A DNA stretch of 64,000 bases from JAEUIE01 sp046350055 (GTDB lineage Bacteria > Planctomycetota > Planctomycetia > Gemmatales > HRBIN36), in the NCBI GenBank assembly GCA_046350055.1, contig JAXMBC010000001.1:4154001-4218000 (forward strand). Direction: 5' to 3'. This document shows, piece after piece, positions 52,038 through 61,347 of this stretch. The number at the start of each line of letters is the position of its first letter. The first letter of the stretch is position 1. The notes beneath the pieces are model-generated. The model searched no databases. It was not told the DNA's origin and worked only from the letters and a program-made list of their open reading frames with translations. Both the position numbers and the translations under genes were made by a program.

Positions 52038-54161
52038 ATGCTGAAACGCTTCCTTCTCCTTCTGGCCTGTTGTGCGTGCCTGACGCCTGTAGTTGCACAA
52101 GACCGTCTGAAGACGATGCCTGGCTACGAAAACTATCAAAAGATGCTTGGCAAGTCATCGGGAACGGTCAAGCGTGGCACGATCTCGGTGCAGTGGAAAG
52201 AAGGCGGGAAGGCCTTTGAGTATAGCAAGGATGGCAAGCGCTATCGGTACGACATTGCAGCCAACAAGGCAGAGGAAGTGAAGCCTGGAAGCACTGAACC
52301 GAAAGAAGAGGCAGCGCCGACCAAAGCTGGCAGACGCCGCAATGGCACGCCCCAGCCACAAGGTGTTGCCCGTGGCCGGCAGGCAACCAGCACCACCTCC
52401 CCTGATGGCAAGCTGAAGGCAGTCTACAAGAATCGCAATCTCTATATCACCGATGACAAAGGTGGCAATGAAACAGCCCTCACTACTGATGGCAGTGAGG
52501 CCAAACGCATCAAGTACGGAACTGCCAGCTGGGTCTATGGCGAAGAACTCTACCAGAACTCCGCTATGTGGTGGTCACCAGACAGCAAGAAACTGGCTTA
52601 CTACCGGTTTGACGAGAGCAAGGTCAAGGACTTCTATCTGCAGTTGAATCAAACCAAGATTCAGAGCACGATGGATATTGAACCCTACCCCAAGACAGGG
52701 GATGAGAACCCGATCGTCGATCTGTTTGTTTACGATGTGGATACGAAGCAATCGACCCGCATTGATGTCCGCAATGGCAAGCCTTTCGAGAATGACGTTG
52801 TTGGCTATTATGTCTACGGGATAGCCTGGTCGCCTGATGGCAAGGAATTGCTGTTTAACCGGACCAACCGTCGACAGAATGTGATGGAATTCACCGCAGC
52901 CAATCCCACCAGTGGCTCGTGCCGAGTCATTGTGAAGGAAGAGTGGTTGCCGAGTTGGACCGAAAACTCTCCCAAGAAACGCTTCCTTAAAGACAATAAT
53001 CGTTTTATCTGGACAACGACCCGCAACGGCTTCAAGAACTTCCAGCTCTACGACCTCAGCGGCAAGCTTCATGCAAACCTGACTGAGCATCAGTTTGAAG
53101 TGATCGATACCGGCATTGTCCGTATTGATGAGGAACGAGGTTTCCTCTATTACATGGCTCGCGATGGCGAGAACCCCTACAAGCAGCAGTTGCACCGGGT
53201 GGGCCTCGATGGAAAGGGCGATGTGCGCCTGACCGATCCGAAGTATTACCATTCCGTCGATATCGCGCCTGACGGCAAGCACTTCATTGATACCATTCAG
53301 ACTCATGCTCGTCCTGAATCAGCCCGACTGGTGAACGATGAGGGCAAGGTGCTGGCCGAACTGACCAATTACGACATGAGTGAATTTGATAAGCGAGGTT
53401 TCAAGGCACCGGAACTGTTCACCTATAAAGCTGCTGACGGTGTGACTGATCTGTATGGCATTCTCAACTTCCCGTCGAACTTCGATCCGAACAAGAAGTA
53501 CCCTCTGCTTGTCAGTGTCTATGCAGGTCCAGAGACCAATGGTGCTCGCGAGACCTTTACTACGCCAAGCCCCACAACTGAGTATGGGTTTCTGGTCGCG
53601 ACGCTCGATTCCCGCAGTGCAGCAGGCCGGGGCAAGAAGTTCCTGGATTCCATCTACTTGAAACTGGGTATCACAGAAGTCGACGACCAGGCTGCAGGGG
53701 TCAAAGCCTTGTGGTCACGCCCCTATCTCGACAAGACTCGTGTAGGCATACACGGCACCTCGTATGGTGGTTATGTTTCCATTCTCTGTCTGCTGCGTCA
53801 CCCTGACGTGTTCCAGGCAGCATGTGGTTCGTCGTCGGTGACAGATTTCCGTCACTACGATACGATCTACACCGAGCGTTACATGTACACCCCTCAGGAG
53901 AACAAAAAGGGTTACGATGAAGGCTCGGCGATGACCTATGCGAAGAATCTCAAAGGCCGCCTGATGATCTACTACGGTACCGCGGATGACAACGTGCATC
54001 CCAATAATGCGATGCAGCTTATTCGTGCGTTGCAGGGAGCAGGCAAAAGCTTTGAGGTGCAGGTGGGACCAGATCTGGGTCACACTGCGGTCAATCAGAG
54101 TCGCATGATGGAATTCTTCATCGAGAATCTGGTGATGAGGAAGGACGCCAAGAGCGAATGA
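52038..54161 (+). CDS. S9-family dipeptidyl peptidase IV-like serine peptidase, exported
   Basis: About 707 residues from the ATG at 52038 (a GTG at 52029 is possible). Leader MLKRFLLLLACCACLTPVVAQ. The DPP IV N-terminal propeller spans roughly 80-450 and includes ASWVYGEELYQNSAMWWSPD, which has the double-Glu region that binds the substrate amino terminus in DPP IV. The hydrolase domain has GIHGTSYGGYVSI (Ser), YYGTADDNVHPNN (Asp) and GPDLGHTAVNQ (His). It should release dipeptides, typically X-Pro. The next gene overlaps by four bases. Confidence 0.93.
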   Translation: MLKRFLLLLACCACLTPVVAQDRLKTMPGYENYQKMLGKSSGTVKRGTISVQWKEGGKAFEYSKDGKRYRYDIAANKAEEVKPGSTEPKEEAAPTKAGRRRNGTPQPQGVARGRQATSTTSPDGKLKAVYKNRNLYITDDKGGNETALTTDGSEAKRIKYGTASWVYGEELYQNSAMWWSPDSKKLAYYRFDESKVKDFYLQLNQTKIQSTMDIEPYPKTGDENPIVDLFVYDVDTKQSTRIDVRNGKPFENDVVGYYVYGIAWSPDGKELLFNRTNRRQNVMEFTAANPTSGSCRVIVKEEWLPSWTENSPKKRFLKDNNRFIWTTTRNGFKNFQLYDLSGKLHANLTEHQFEVIDTGIVRIDEERGFLYYMARDGENPYKQQLHRVGLDGKGDVRLTDPKYYHSVDIAPDGKHFIDTIQTHARPESARLVNDEGKVLAELTNYDMSEFDKRGFKAPELFTYKAADGVTDLYGILNFPSNFDPNKKYPLLVSVYAGPETNGARETFTTPSPTTEYGFLVATLDSRSAAGRGKKFLDSIYLKLGITEVDDQAAGVKALWSRPYLDKTRVGIHGTSYGGYVSILCLLRHPDVFQAACGSSSVTDFRHYDTIYTERYMYTPQENKKGYDEGSAMTYAKNLKGRLMIYYGTADDNVHPNNAMQLIRALQGAGKSFEVQVGPDLGHTAVNQSRMMEFFIENLVMRKDAKSE

Positions 54162-54922
54162 TAGGCCAAGACGTCGCATGGGGCCGGGTGGCGCGGAAAT
54201 ACGATGAACTCTTCGTAGATCCGTATGCTGATGAGGCAGGCAACCCAGTCCTGCAGTTTCTGTCGAAGTTGCCAGGCAAGAACAAAATGACTGTCGGCGA
54301 CCTGGGCTGTGGCACCGGGCCGCTGCTTCCGCGTCTGGCTAAACTCTTCAAGAAAGTGCAGGCTGTTGATTTCTCAGCAGGAATGCTGGCCGAGGCACGC
54401 AAACGATGCAAGGGCATCAAGAACATCAGCTATCAGCAGCTGTCGTTTGCCCAGTTGGGCGAGATGGCTGATTCCCTGGATGTCATTGTTTCGATGAACA
54501 GCCTGGTGAGTTCCGATGTGAGGGTGCTGGATCGTGCCCTGGCTGGATTCCATGAAACCCTTAAGCCAGGCGGAGTGGCATTGGGAATTGTTCCCTCGCT
54601 CGAAGGATTACATTATCATGTCATGCATCTGATTGATCTGGGTGTAGAGCGAGGCATGGAACTGAAAGACGCATATGCCTTTGCTGCCAGGAAAGCCGAA
54701 CTGCATGGCTACAACCTCGCCACGGCTACTTTCAGCTTTGATAACATCCATCAACACCTCTGGCAGCGGATTGAGGTGATCTACCGCCTGAAGAAGGCAG
54801 GTTTCCGATCGATTCAAGTCAGGAAGGCCAGCCTGCCCTGGGATCAGTTTGCCGAGGCACGATCGCTCAGCAAATATCCCAAATCATGGGACTGGGCGTT
54901 CCTGGCCCGGCGAGCTAAGTAG
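54158..54922 (+). CDS. Class I SAM-dependent methyltransferase
   Basis: A 254-residue protein. VGDLGCGTGPLLPRLAKLF is the SAM-binding motif I, with QAVDFSAGMLAEARKRC as motif II and LDVIVSMNSLVSSDVRVL as motif IV. The layout is that of the UbiE/BioC-like group; the substrate is unknown. It overlaps the peptidase stop by ATGA, so the two are translated together, but no functional link is evident. Confidence 0.85.
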   Translation: MIGQDVAWGRVARKYDELFVDPYADEAGNPVLQFLSKLPGKNKMTVGDLGCGTGPLLPRLAKLFKKVQAVDFSAGMLAEARKRCKGIKNISYQQLSFAQLGEMADSLDVIVSMNSLVSSDVRVLDRALAGFHETLKPGGVALGIVPSLEGLHYHVMHLIDLGVERGMELKDAYAFAARKAELHGYNLATATFSFDNIHQHLWQRIEVIYRLKKAGFRSIQVRKASLPWDQFAEARSLSKYPKSWDWAFLARRAK

Positions 54923-54965
54923 TTGCGGAATGTTGCCCAACCGATCTGTGTTGAAGTGACAATCG

Positions 54966-55421
54966 CTACCGCGTCAACTTCACGACCAGCTTCTTGTCCT
55001 CACCCTTGATTTCCACTCTTGCATTAGAGGTGGAATAGCTACCATACCGCCCTGGGATCGGACGATTCTTCAGGGAGTTCATGTAATCGGTGAGTTTGGT
55101 CTGACTGGCAGCGTCCTGCCCGCGTGCTCCAGCTGGCGGCTGGCCTTCGTTCACCACAACCCGGTGCGTGGCAATGACTGCCCCGGGTTCTGCTCCATGC
55201 ATCAGCTTGAATTTTCCCTGTTCATCTGTCATAGCATTCGAATTGGCTTCAGCTCCGTGCCCCTTGAGTTCTGGCATAAACTCAATAAATGCCAGTGGCA
55301 GGGGCTTTTCGTCGAGCAGCAGCGTGCCTTCAACCTCCACAACTTGAAGAGGTTCCTTGCCACCACAGCCCAATACGAACAGGAATGAGCACAGACACAT
55401 CATTAGTCGAGACGAAGTCAT
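54966..55421 (-). CDS. Small lipoprotein, carboxypeptidase-regulatory-like fold
   Basis: 151 residues with leader LMMCLCSFLFVLGCGG (lipobox VLGC). VEGTLLLDEKPLPLAFIEFMP and TDEQGKFKLMHGAEPG are the strands of a transthyretin/carboxypeptidase-regulatory-like domain, common in planctomycete lipoproteins. It lies after the DUF1559 gene on the same strand, a pairing seen repeatedly in these bacteria. Function unknown. Confidence 0.75.
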   Translation of the reverse strand: MTSSRLMMCLCSFLFVLGCGGKEPLQVVEVEGTLLLDEKPLPLAFIEFMPELKGHGAEANSNAMTDEQGKFKLMHGAEPGAVIATHRVVVNEGQPPAGARGQDAASQTKLTDYMNSLKNRPIPGRYGSYSTSNARVEIKGEDKKLVVKLTR

Positions 55422-55487
55422 GGCATGTCACCTTGAGAAAGCAATGCTCCAGGGTGGGGTTCTGGAGCAAGGAGCAGAGGCTGATGA

Positions 55488-56480
55488 TTACTGATCCCAG
55501 TTTGGCACTTCACCGCCGTTGCGGGTGGAAAGAGCCTGGAGCACCGGAAGGTCGGCATTGCTTGTCAGCGTCAGGAACCGGGTAGAGCCATCGCAGAAGG
55601 CGAAGTTCGCACCACCGGGGTGAGCGCTACCAAATGCACACGTGCGGGGATCCTGGACAGCAAAGGTCAAAGGCGTGCCGGGAGGTATGGTGTAGTTGAC
55701 CGGAACGGGTGTACTGAAGATGTAATCCTGGGGAGCATTGTAATTGGCCCAGGCCCAGCCACCGAGACTTTCAATCGCTTTGTAGACGGGATCCCAGTGA
55801 TGTCTTTCGCCAAACATCAGCGTATTGCTGGTACCGTCCATCACGGTGATCTGATTGAGGGTTGTTCGACTGTTAATCCAGAAGACGCCGTCCGTTGTCA
55901 TATTGCTGATGAACCATGAACGGGTACCACCATTGGCACCGTAGCTGTTCATGCCGAAATAGTAAGTATTGCCTCCTGTAACGTAGGTGACCACCCGGTC
56001 TTTCATCGCGGTAGCGGGACACAGAAAGATCTTGACGATTTGGGCACCAACGGAGTTAGGTCCGAGGCAATTGATGTATTCCCGTTGAGACAGGTCCAGC
56101 CCTTTCTGCAGATTATCCTGTTCCACGTATGGCAAAAGCAATTCAAAGAAGGAAGCAAATGTACGGGGAAGCGGTGGCTGTCCGATCTTCCCTGAAGTGA
56201 CCAGTACATTAGTCTGTAGCACCCCACCGTTATTCACACCCGTCAGATTAGGAACGATGGGGAGGTTCAGTCCGGGTGGAAGCTTGTTGTAATCGTTGTG
56301 ATAATTATGTGCGGCAATAGCCAGTTGACGCAGGTTACTGGCACACTGCATCTTGTCGGCGGCGGCTCGTACTTTTTGAATGGCAGGCAATAACAATGCC
56401 ATGAGCAGGGCAATGATGGCAATAACGACTAGCAGTTCGATCAGCGTGAAAGCACGCTGGATTACTCGACTTTTCAGCAT
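55488..56480 (-). CDS. DUF1559 pseudopilin-like protein
   Basis: A 330-residue type II pseudopilin-like protein. The N terminus RAFTLIELLVVIAIIALLMA is the prepilin-type cleavage/methylation motif, with cleavage expected before FTLIE. The C terminus AHPGGANFAFCDGSTRFL is the HxxGxxxxxxxDG motif of DUF1559. The family is greatly expanded in planctomycetes, and this gene is one of the best lineage markers in the window. It should be processed by a prepilin peptidase and anchored in the inner membrane. Confidence 0.95.
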   Translation of the reverse strand: MLKSRVIQRAFTLIELLVVIAIIALLMALLLPAIQKVRAAADKMQCASNLRQLAIAAHNYHNDYNKLPPGLNLPIVPNLTGVNNGGVLQTNVLVTSGKIGQPPLPRTFASFFELLLPYVEQDNLQKGLDLSQREYINCLGPNSVGAQIVKIFLCPATAMKDRVVTYVTGGNTYYFGMNSYGANGGTRSWFISNMTTDGVFWINSRTTLNQITVMDGTSNTLMFGERHHWDPVYKAIESLGGWAWANYNAPQDYIFSTPVPVNYTIPPGTPLTFAVQDPRTCAFGSAHPGGANFAFCDGSTRFLTLTSNADLPVLQALSTRNGGEVPNWDQ

Positions 56481-56655
56481 GGCACAATCCCCGGTACAGA
56501 AGATGGAACAAAGCCGTTGTAGGTCATCAGCTACTGACTAGAAGGGGGTTCATCGTATCCTCTCGATATCTTCATGGCAGGCGACTTCACTTGGAACTGG
56601 ATGCAGCGTTCATAAAACCAACCATGATACGAAACTGAATGGAAACGAGGTGCCT

Positions 56656-57585
56656 GTGCGAGTAGTTATCACCGGCGGAGCTGGATTTATTGGTTCACAC
56701 CTGTGTGAACGATTTCTCTCTGAAGGGCATGACGTTGTCGCCCTGGATAACCTGATAACCGGGGCGCTCATTAACATTGCCCCATTCAGGAATGAACCAC
56801 GGTTCTCATTCATTCAGCATGACGTTTCCCGCGAGATCGAAGTGCCTGGCGAAGTCAATGTGGTCCTGCATTTTGCCTCGCCCGCCAGCCCGATTGACTA
56901 TCTCAAGTACCCGATTCAGACACTGAAGGTTGGATCGCTCGGTACTCATAATGCTCTGGGGCTGGCCAAGGCAAAAGGTGCGCGATTTCTGATTGCCAGC
57001 ACCAGCGAAGTATACGGCGACCCCCAGGTGCATCCCCAGAAGGAAGACTACTGGGGGCATGTGAATCCGATTGGTGTACGCGGTGTATACGATGAAGCCA
57101 AACGCTTCTCCGAAGCGATGACCATGGCCTATCACCGGGCTCACCGGGTGGATACACGGATTATCCGCATTTTCAATACATACGGTCCACGCATGCGGCT
57201 GGATGACGGCCGGGTGCTTCCCAATTTCATGGGGCAGGCACTGCGTGGCGAACCACTCTCCATCTTCGGTGATGGAAGCCAGACTCGCAGTTTCTGTTAT
57301 GTTGACGATCTGGTAGAAGGCATCTGCCGATTACTCACAGTGGACTACCACGAACCAGTCAATCTCGGCAACCCGGCGGAGATCACCATCCTGCAGTTTG
57401 CTGAAGAGATTATGAAGCTCGTCGGCGAGAAGTGTGAGATCATCTATCGTCCGCTACCCTCGGATGATCCGAAGGTTCGCAAGCCAGATATCAGCCTGGC
57501 ACGCAAGCTGTTGGGCTGGGAACCGAAAGTGGATCGCTCGGTGGGGTTAGCGAAGACGCTGCAGTACTTCAGAAGCATTGTGTAA
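56656..57585 (+). CDS. UDP-glucuronate decarboxylase (UDP-xylose synthase), extended SDR family
   Basis: A Rossmann-fold protein of about 310 residues; start at GTG 56656 (GAGG upstream) or GTG 56650. The NAD-binding motif is ITGGAGFIGSHL, and the catalytic pair is Y and K in RGVYDEAKRFSEA. SEVYGDPQVHPQKEDYWGHVNPIG and GPRMRLDDGRVLPNF are typical of UDP-xylose synthases. It converts UDP-glucuronate to UDP-xylose for surface glycans. No neighbouring glycosyltransferase genes. Confidence 0.9.
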   Translation: MRVVITGGAGFIGSHLCERFLSEGHDVVALDNLITGALINIAPFRNEPRFSFIQHDVSREIEVPGEVNVVLHFASPASPIDYLKYPIQTLKVGSLGTHNALGLAKAKGARFLIASTSEVYGDPQVHPQKEDYWGHVNPIGVRGVYDEAKRFSEAMTMAYHRAHRVDTRIIRIFNTYGPRMRLDDGRVLPNFMGQALRGEPLSIFGDGSQTRSFCYVDDLVEGICRLLTVDYHEPVNLGNPAEITILQFAEEIMKLVGEKCEIIYRPLPSDDPKVRKPDISLARKLLGWEPKVDRSVGLAKTLQYFRSIV

Positions 57586-57673
57586 ATAACGAGGGCTTCA
57601 CTGCAAAAGCTCCCTTACTTCCAATCCCTCTCCCCGGCTGATAGAGAGGTATGGAATGGCCTCAGACTGTTTG

Positions 57674-59581
57674 TTAAAGTCCCTCGCCTCGCCAGAGCAC
57701 GAGGCCTTCGAGTGCGTAGAACTGGGGTAGGCCAAGTTGATCGTAGAGGGCCGAGGTATGACGGTTGCGCTGTTCGGCCCGCTGCCAGAATTCGCGCTCG
57801 TCGCTGGAGCCAGGGAACATAGCCCGGTCTTTCTGTGACTGGTGCTTGAAGATTGACTGTTTCTTCAGTTCCATGTCGTCGGGATTGAGTGGTACCACGC
57901 GATCTATTTCGTGTGGTTCCCATTCCTGCCAGGCACCCCGATAGAGCCAGACTTCAGGTGTAATTCCTTCTTTCTGTAATTCCATGCATGCAGCAAGAAT
58001 GGCATCAGCACACAGGCGGTGGGTGCCATGAGGATCTGAAAGATCACCAGCCATGTAGATCTGTTCGGGGTTTAGCTTGCGAATGAGGTCGGCAGTGACC
58101 TTTACATCTTCGGGGCCGACGGGCATCTTGGCGATGGTCCCGGTTCGGTAGAAGGGCATATCCATGAAGTGGAGCTGTTCCGGCGGGATACCCACGGTGA
58201 GGGCACCAGCCCGGGCTTCCGTTGCACGGATCAATCCCTTGATGAATAGCACTTCCTCCGCATCACGTTGTCCCGGCTTCTTGCTGTTAAGCAATTCGCT
58301 GATGCGATCTGTCACCTGCTTCGACTTGCTGGGATCAATACCAGCATGTTTGTTGAACTCGGCAATAAAGTCAGCGAAGCGAAGGGCATCGTGGTCAAAG
58401 ACAGCGATATTACCGCTTGTCATGTAGGCGATATGCACTTCGTGGCCATGACCGACCAGGTGAATAAGCGTGCCACCCATGCTGATGACGTCGTCATCGG
58501 GGTGCGGGCTGAAGCAGAGGACTTTCTTGCTTACCTCGGAGGTTGCAGCTCGAAACGTGGTGCCGGGGTCGTAGGTGATCGTAGCAGCCATTTCATCAAA
58601 GATGCGGCGGGCGAGCTTGGGAGCAGGACCGTGCTCGCGGAGCAGGCTGTAGAGCTCGTGATTCCGGAAATCTTCATCAGTCAGCAACAGCAGTGGTTTT
58701 TTAGCTTCGAGTGAAAGCCAAAGCACTGCCTTGCGGATGTTGCTGGGTGTCCAATTGACCTGCCCTACAACCCAGGGTGTTTTGACCGCGGTCAGCTCAT
58801 TGGCAGCAGCCCCATCCACGCAGAATGTAACATCCTTGTGCTCCTGGAGGAAGCTGGCGGTGACTGCCGGTGTAGGCGCATGTTCTACTGCGAGCTTCAG
58901 GATGGGTGCCTTGTGTTCGCCAAAAGCAAGCAGGACGATCTGGCGGGCCTCGAGAATGGTGCCGACACCCATCGTCAATGCCTGATGGGGTACGTTCTCA
59001 ATGCCAAAGAAACTGCTGGCGGCATCACGACGCGTTACGGTATCGAGAGAGATCAGTCGGGTACGGCTGTTCTCGGTAGAGCCTGGTTCATTGAAGCCAA
59101 TGTGGCCGGAGCGACCAATACCGAGGATCTGGATATCGATGCCGCCGGCTCGTTTGATCATTCCTTCGTAGCGGTCGCAGTATTCCTCAATCTTGTCCGG
59201 TGCGATGGTGCCATCAGGAATATGAATATTCTCGGGACGGATGTTGACATGCTGGAAGAAGTTGGCATGCATCCAGGCGTGGTAAGAGTGTGAATCCTTC
59301 GGGTCCATCGGGAAGTATTCATCGAGATTGAAGGTAACGACCCGGCTGAAATCGAGCTGTGCTTCCTTATGCCGTTTGATGAGCTCGCGATAGAGACCGA
59401 CAGGAGTAGAGCCGGTGGCCAAACCCAATACCGTGGACCGGCCTGCAGAGTTATTCTGCCGAATCAGGCTCTCAATCATGAGGGCAACATGGCGGGAAGC
59501 ATCGCCACTATTTCGAAAGAGCAGGGTGGGGACTTTGGTGCCACGGAGATAGCGGGAACTGTCTTCGACGGGGTGCGACAT
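57674..59581 (-). CDS. NagB-like domain fused to a PIG-L deacetylase domain
   Basis: A 635-residue fusion. Residues about 15-290 are a glucosamine-6-phosphate deaminase-like domain with FNLDEYFPMD (D88, E89) and ILGIGRSGHIGFNEPGS (H160, E165). In E. coli NagB the latter has GNDGH with catalytic D141; here the residue is S158. Residues about 350-600 are a PIG-L/LmbE domain with zinc motif CFSPHPDDDVISMGG and HGTHRLCADAIL. PIG-L enzymes remove acetyl groups from N-acetylglucosamine units. Together they could take N-acetylglucosamine derivatives toward fructose-6-phosphate, but the loss of D141 makes deamination doubtful. No signal peptide. Confidence 0.9.
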   Translation of the reverse strand: MSHPVEDSSRYLRGTKVPTLLFRNSGDASRHVALMIESLIRQNNSAGRSTVLGLATGSTPVGLYRELIKRHKEAQLDFSRVVTFNLDEYFPMDPKDSHSYHAWMHANFFQHVNIRPENIHIPDGTIAPDKIEEYCDRYEGMIKRAGGIDIQILGIGRSGHIGFNEPGSTENSRTRLISLDTVTRRDAASSFFGIENVPHQALTMGVGTILEARQIVLLAFGEHKAPILKLAVEHAPTPAVTASFLQEHKDVTFCVDGAAANELTAVKTPWVVGQVNWTPSNIRKAVLWLSLEAKKPLLLLTDEDFRNHELYSLLREHGPAPKLARRIFDEMAATITYDPGTTFRAATSEVSKKVLCFSPHPDDDVISMGGTLIHLVGHGHEVHIAYMTSGNIAVFDHDALRFADFIAEFNKHAGIDPSKSKQVTDRISELLNSKKPGQRDAEEVLFIKGLIRATEARAGALTVGIPPEQLHFMDMPFYRTGTIAKMPVGPEDVKVTADLIRKLNPEQIYMAGDLSDPHGTHRLCADAILAACMELQKEGITPEVWLYRGAWQEWEPHEIDRVVPLNPDDMELKKQSIFKHQSQKDRAMFPGSSDEREFWQRAEQRNRHTSALYDQLGLPQFYALEGLVLWRGEGL

Positions 59582-59720
59582 GGCTCACTCGACAAACGGT
59601 GTATTTCTAGTGAGATGAAGATTATAGTGGTATGCGGGCTCTTGCCGACCGAATGCAGAGTGGATTCTGGAGAGTAGATGTGGTTACATGACGTTCGTAG
59701 TGATTGAGGCAAACGAACAA

Positions 59721-59741
59721 GGCCAGGCAGTGAGCCTGGCC
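59721..59741 (-). terminator. Terminator after the 59786-61261 gene
   Basis: GGCCAGGC (59721-59728), loop AGTGA, GCCTGGCC (59734-59741): a perfect 8-bp GC stem. On the minus strand TTGTTCGTTTG follows, which fits an intrinsic terminator for the gene ending at 59786. Confidence 0.7.
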
Positions 59742-59785
59742 CTGGAAATTGTCATACCCTTGCAGTGCTTCGGGTAACATCGGCA

Positions 59786-61261
59786 TTAAAACTCGATGTT
59801 GTACTTTTTGGACATTGCTCCACGGATGGCAGTCGTCTGTTCATTGATCTGAATCCAGATGGCATTGCGGTCATTCGCGCCTTTAGCAGCGTTTTCGGCT
59901 TTGGCGGAAGTGATTTCCTGTTCATTGGAAACCATGGTTCCCTGGCCACCACCGGAACCGTAGAAGGCTCCACCGTAGAAACCGCCCCACCCCATTTCAC
60001 CGTAGGAACGTTTGTATGTGTCGAGCACCTGACGTTTGATATCAACGCCCCGATTCGACTTGCCACAAAGGCGCAATTGATCCACGATTTGTGCAGAGTA
60101 GGCAACCAGTTGTTCATCTGTGTTCACGATGGGCAGCTGATCAATCTTGTTGGCAGTGTATTCGTACCACTCTGCACTAATTGTCCAGTTACGGCCCTTG
60201 TCATATCGGTCGCTGCGTTGACGCATTTCCTTCAGCAGCGAGTCTATAGCCTTGAAGTACTGTTGTGACGTCGTTGCAATCAGTGCCTGTCCACTCAATT
60301 GAGATTCAGGTTCGGGTGAAAGCATGGGTGGCAGTACTTTGGAAAGTACTCGTCTGACATCACCGCCATCGACAGCACCCTTGAGTGTCAGGGTCTTGCC
60401 GCGAGAAGTTGCCTGCATGGAACTCATATCGCCGAAGTTGACGCCAGAAGATTCCATAGTTTCTGCAAGGAAACCGGGAAGCAGCGCAGCATAGGGTTGG
60501 ACATCTTCCTTGAAATCCAGATGCACTTCAGCAACAAAAACATCGGTAACCTTGACTGTCAGGCGTACGCCTCGCAGGCCAACCAGGAATTCTGTCCATT
60601 TCTGGCGATCGATGTTGGCATCCGTCATCAATTTGGAACGCTGCAAGCGATGCAGTGTTTCTACGCGGTTCACAGTATCAGAAAGATCAACGGCGATATT
60701 AATCTGCCCGGCAGCTCCTCCATTCTGAACAGCATCCACCAGATAGGGGTTTACCTTGCTGGCTTTGTTTGTCTTGGCATAGCTGATCCAGCGGGCAACC
60801 CGCTGACGATTGGCTGGCGTTACCACTGCGTAACTATCCCGTGCGAACTGCACATAATAGGCATTGCGACGGGAAGGAATGACATACTGGTTTTCAATCA
60901 GCTCAACATCAGAGCCTTCCTTCTTGGCGAGTTTGTCTTCATAGACGTCATTGGGGAACTCCAGCATGGCAATCTGCCAGTTATTCCGACCTTCGGTGTG
61001 GGCAAACTCTGAACCTACAACACAGAAATTCGAACCTGGAGGGAAAGGAGCTCTGCCACTCAGGTAATCCATATTGCGCTTCTGTGACCAACCCTCAGCG
61101 GCAGCTTTGGGTGTATTCATCAACCCCTTGATATCGATCACTGTGAGCGTATTGGTGGTTTCCGGCATCCGGTTCAGGAGCTTATTCAAGTCCTGTGCGG
61201 AAGCTTGCACAAAAGCACATGCTCCCAAAACTAGTGTAAGGGCCCATCGGCGCATGGTCAT
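59786..61261 (-). CDS. Exported protein of unknown function, 491 residues
   Basis: The ATG at 61261 starts a good signal peptide (MTMRRWALTLVLGACAFVQASAQ); the frame open to 61372 has no leader and overlaps mgtE. The mature protein is mixed alpha/beta with segments such as NTLTVIDIKGLMNTPKA and VRLTVKVTDVFVAEVHLDF. A glycine/tyrosine-rich stretch near the C terminus (MGWGGFYGGAFYGSGGG) is likely exposed. It looks like a planctomycete-specific family. Function unknown. mgtE ends about 90 bases upstream on the same strand. Confidence 0.72.
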   Translation of the reverse strand: MTMRRWALTLVLGACAFVQASAQDLNKLLNRMPETTNTLTVIDIKGLMNTPKAAAEGWSQKRNMDYLSGRAPFPPGSNFCVVGSEFAHTEGRNNWQIAMLEFPNDVYEDKLAKKEGSDVELIENQYVIPSRRNAYYVQFARDSYAVVTPANRQRVARWISYAKTNKASKVNPYLVDAVQNGGAAGQINIAVDLSDTVNRVETLHRLQRSKLMTDANIDRQKWTEFLVGLRGVRLTVKVTDVFVAEVHLDFKEDVQPYAALLPGFLAETMESSGVNFGDMSSMQATSRGKTLTLKGAVDGGDVRRVLSKVLPPMLSPEPESQLSGQALIATTSQQYFKAIDSLLKEMRQRSDRYDKGRNWTISAEWYEYTANKIDQLPIVNTDEQLVAYSAQIVDQLRLCGKSNRGVDIKRQVLDTYKRSYGEMGWGGFYGGAFYGSGGGQGTMVSNEQEITSAKAENAAKGANDRNAIWIQINEQTTAIRGAMSKKYNIEF

Positions 61262-61347
61262 GATGACACTCTCAAGGTTGACAACGTTGTCCTGAATTCT
61301 ATGAATCATGACGAAAACGAGCATAAATTGCAAGCAGGAAGCTGGGA

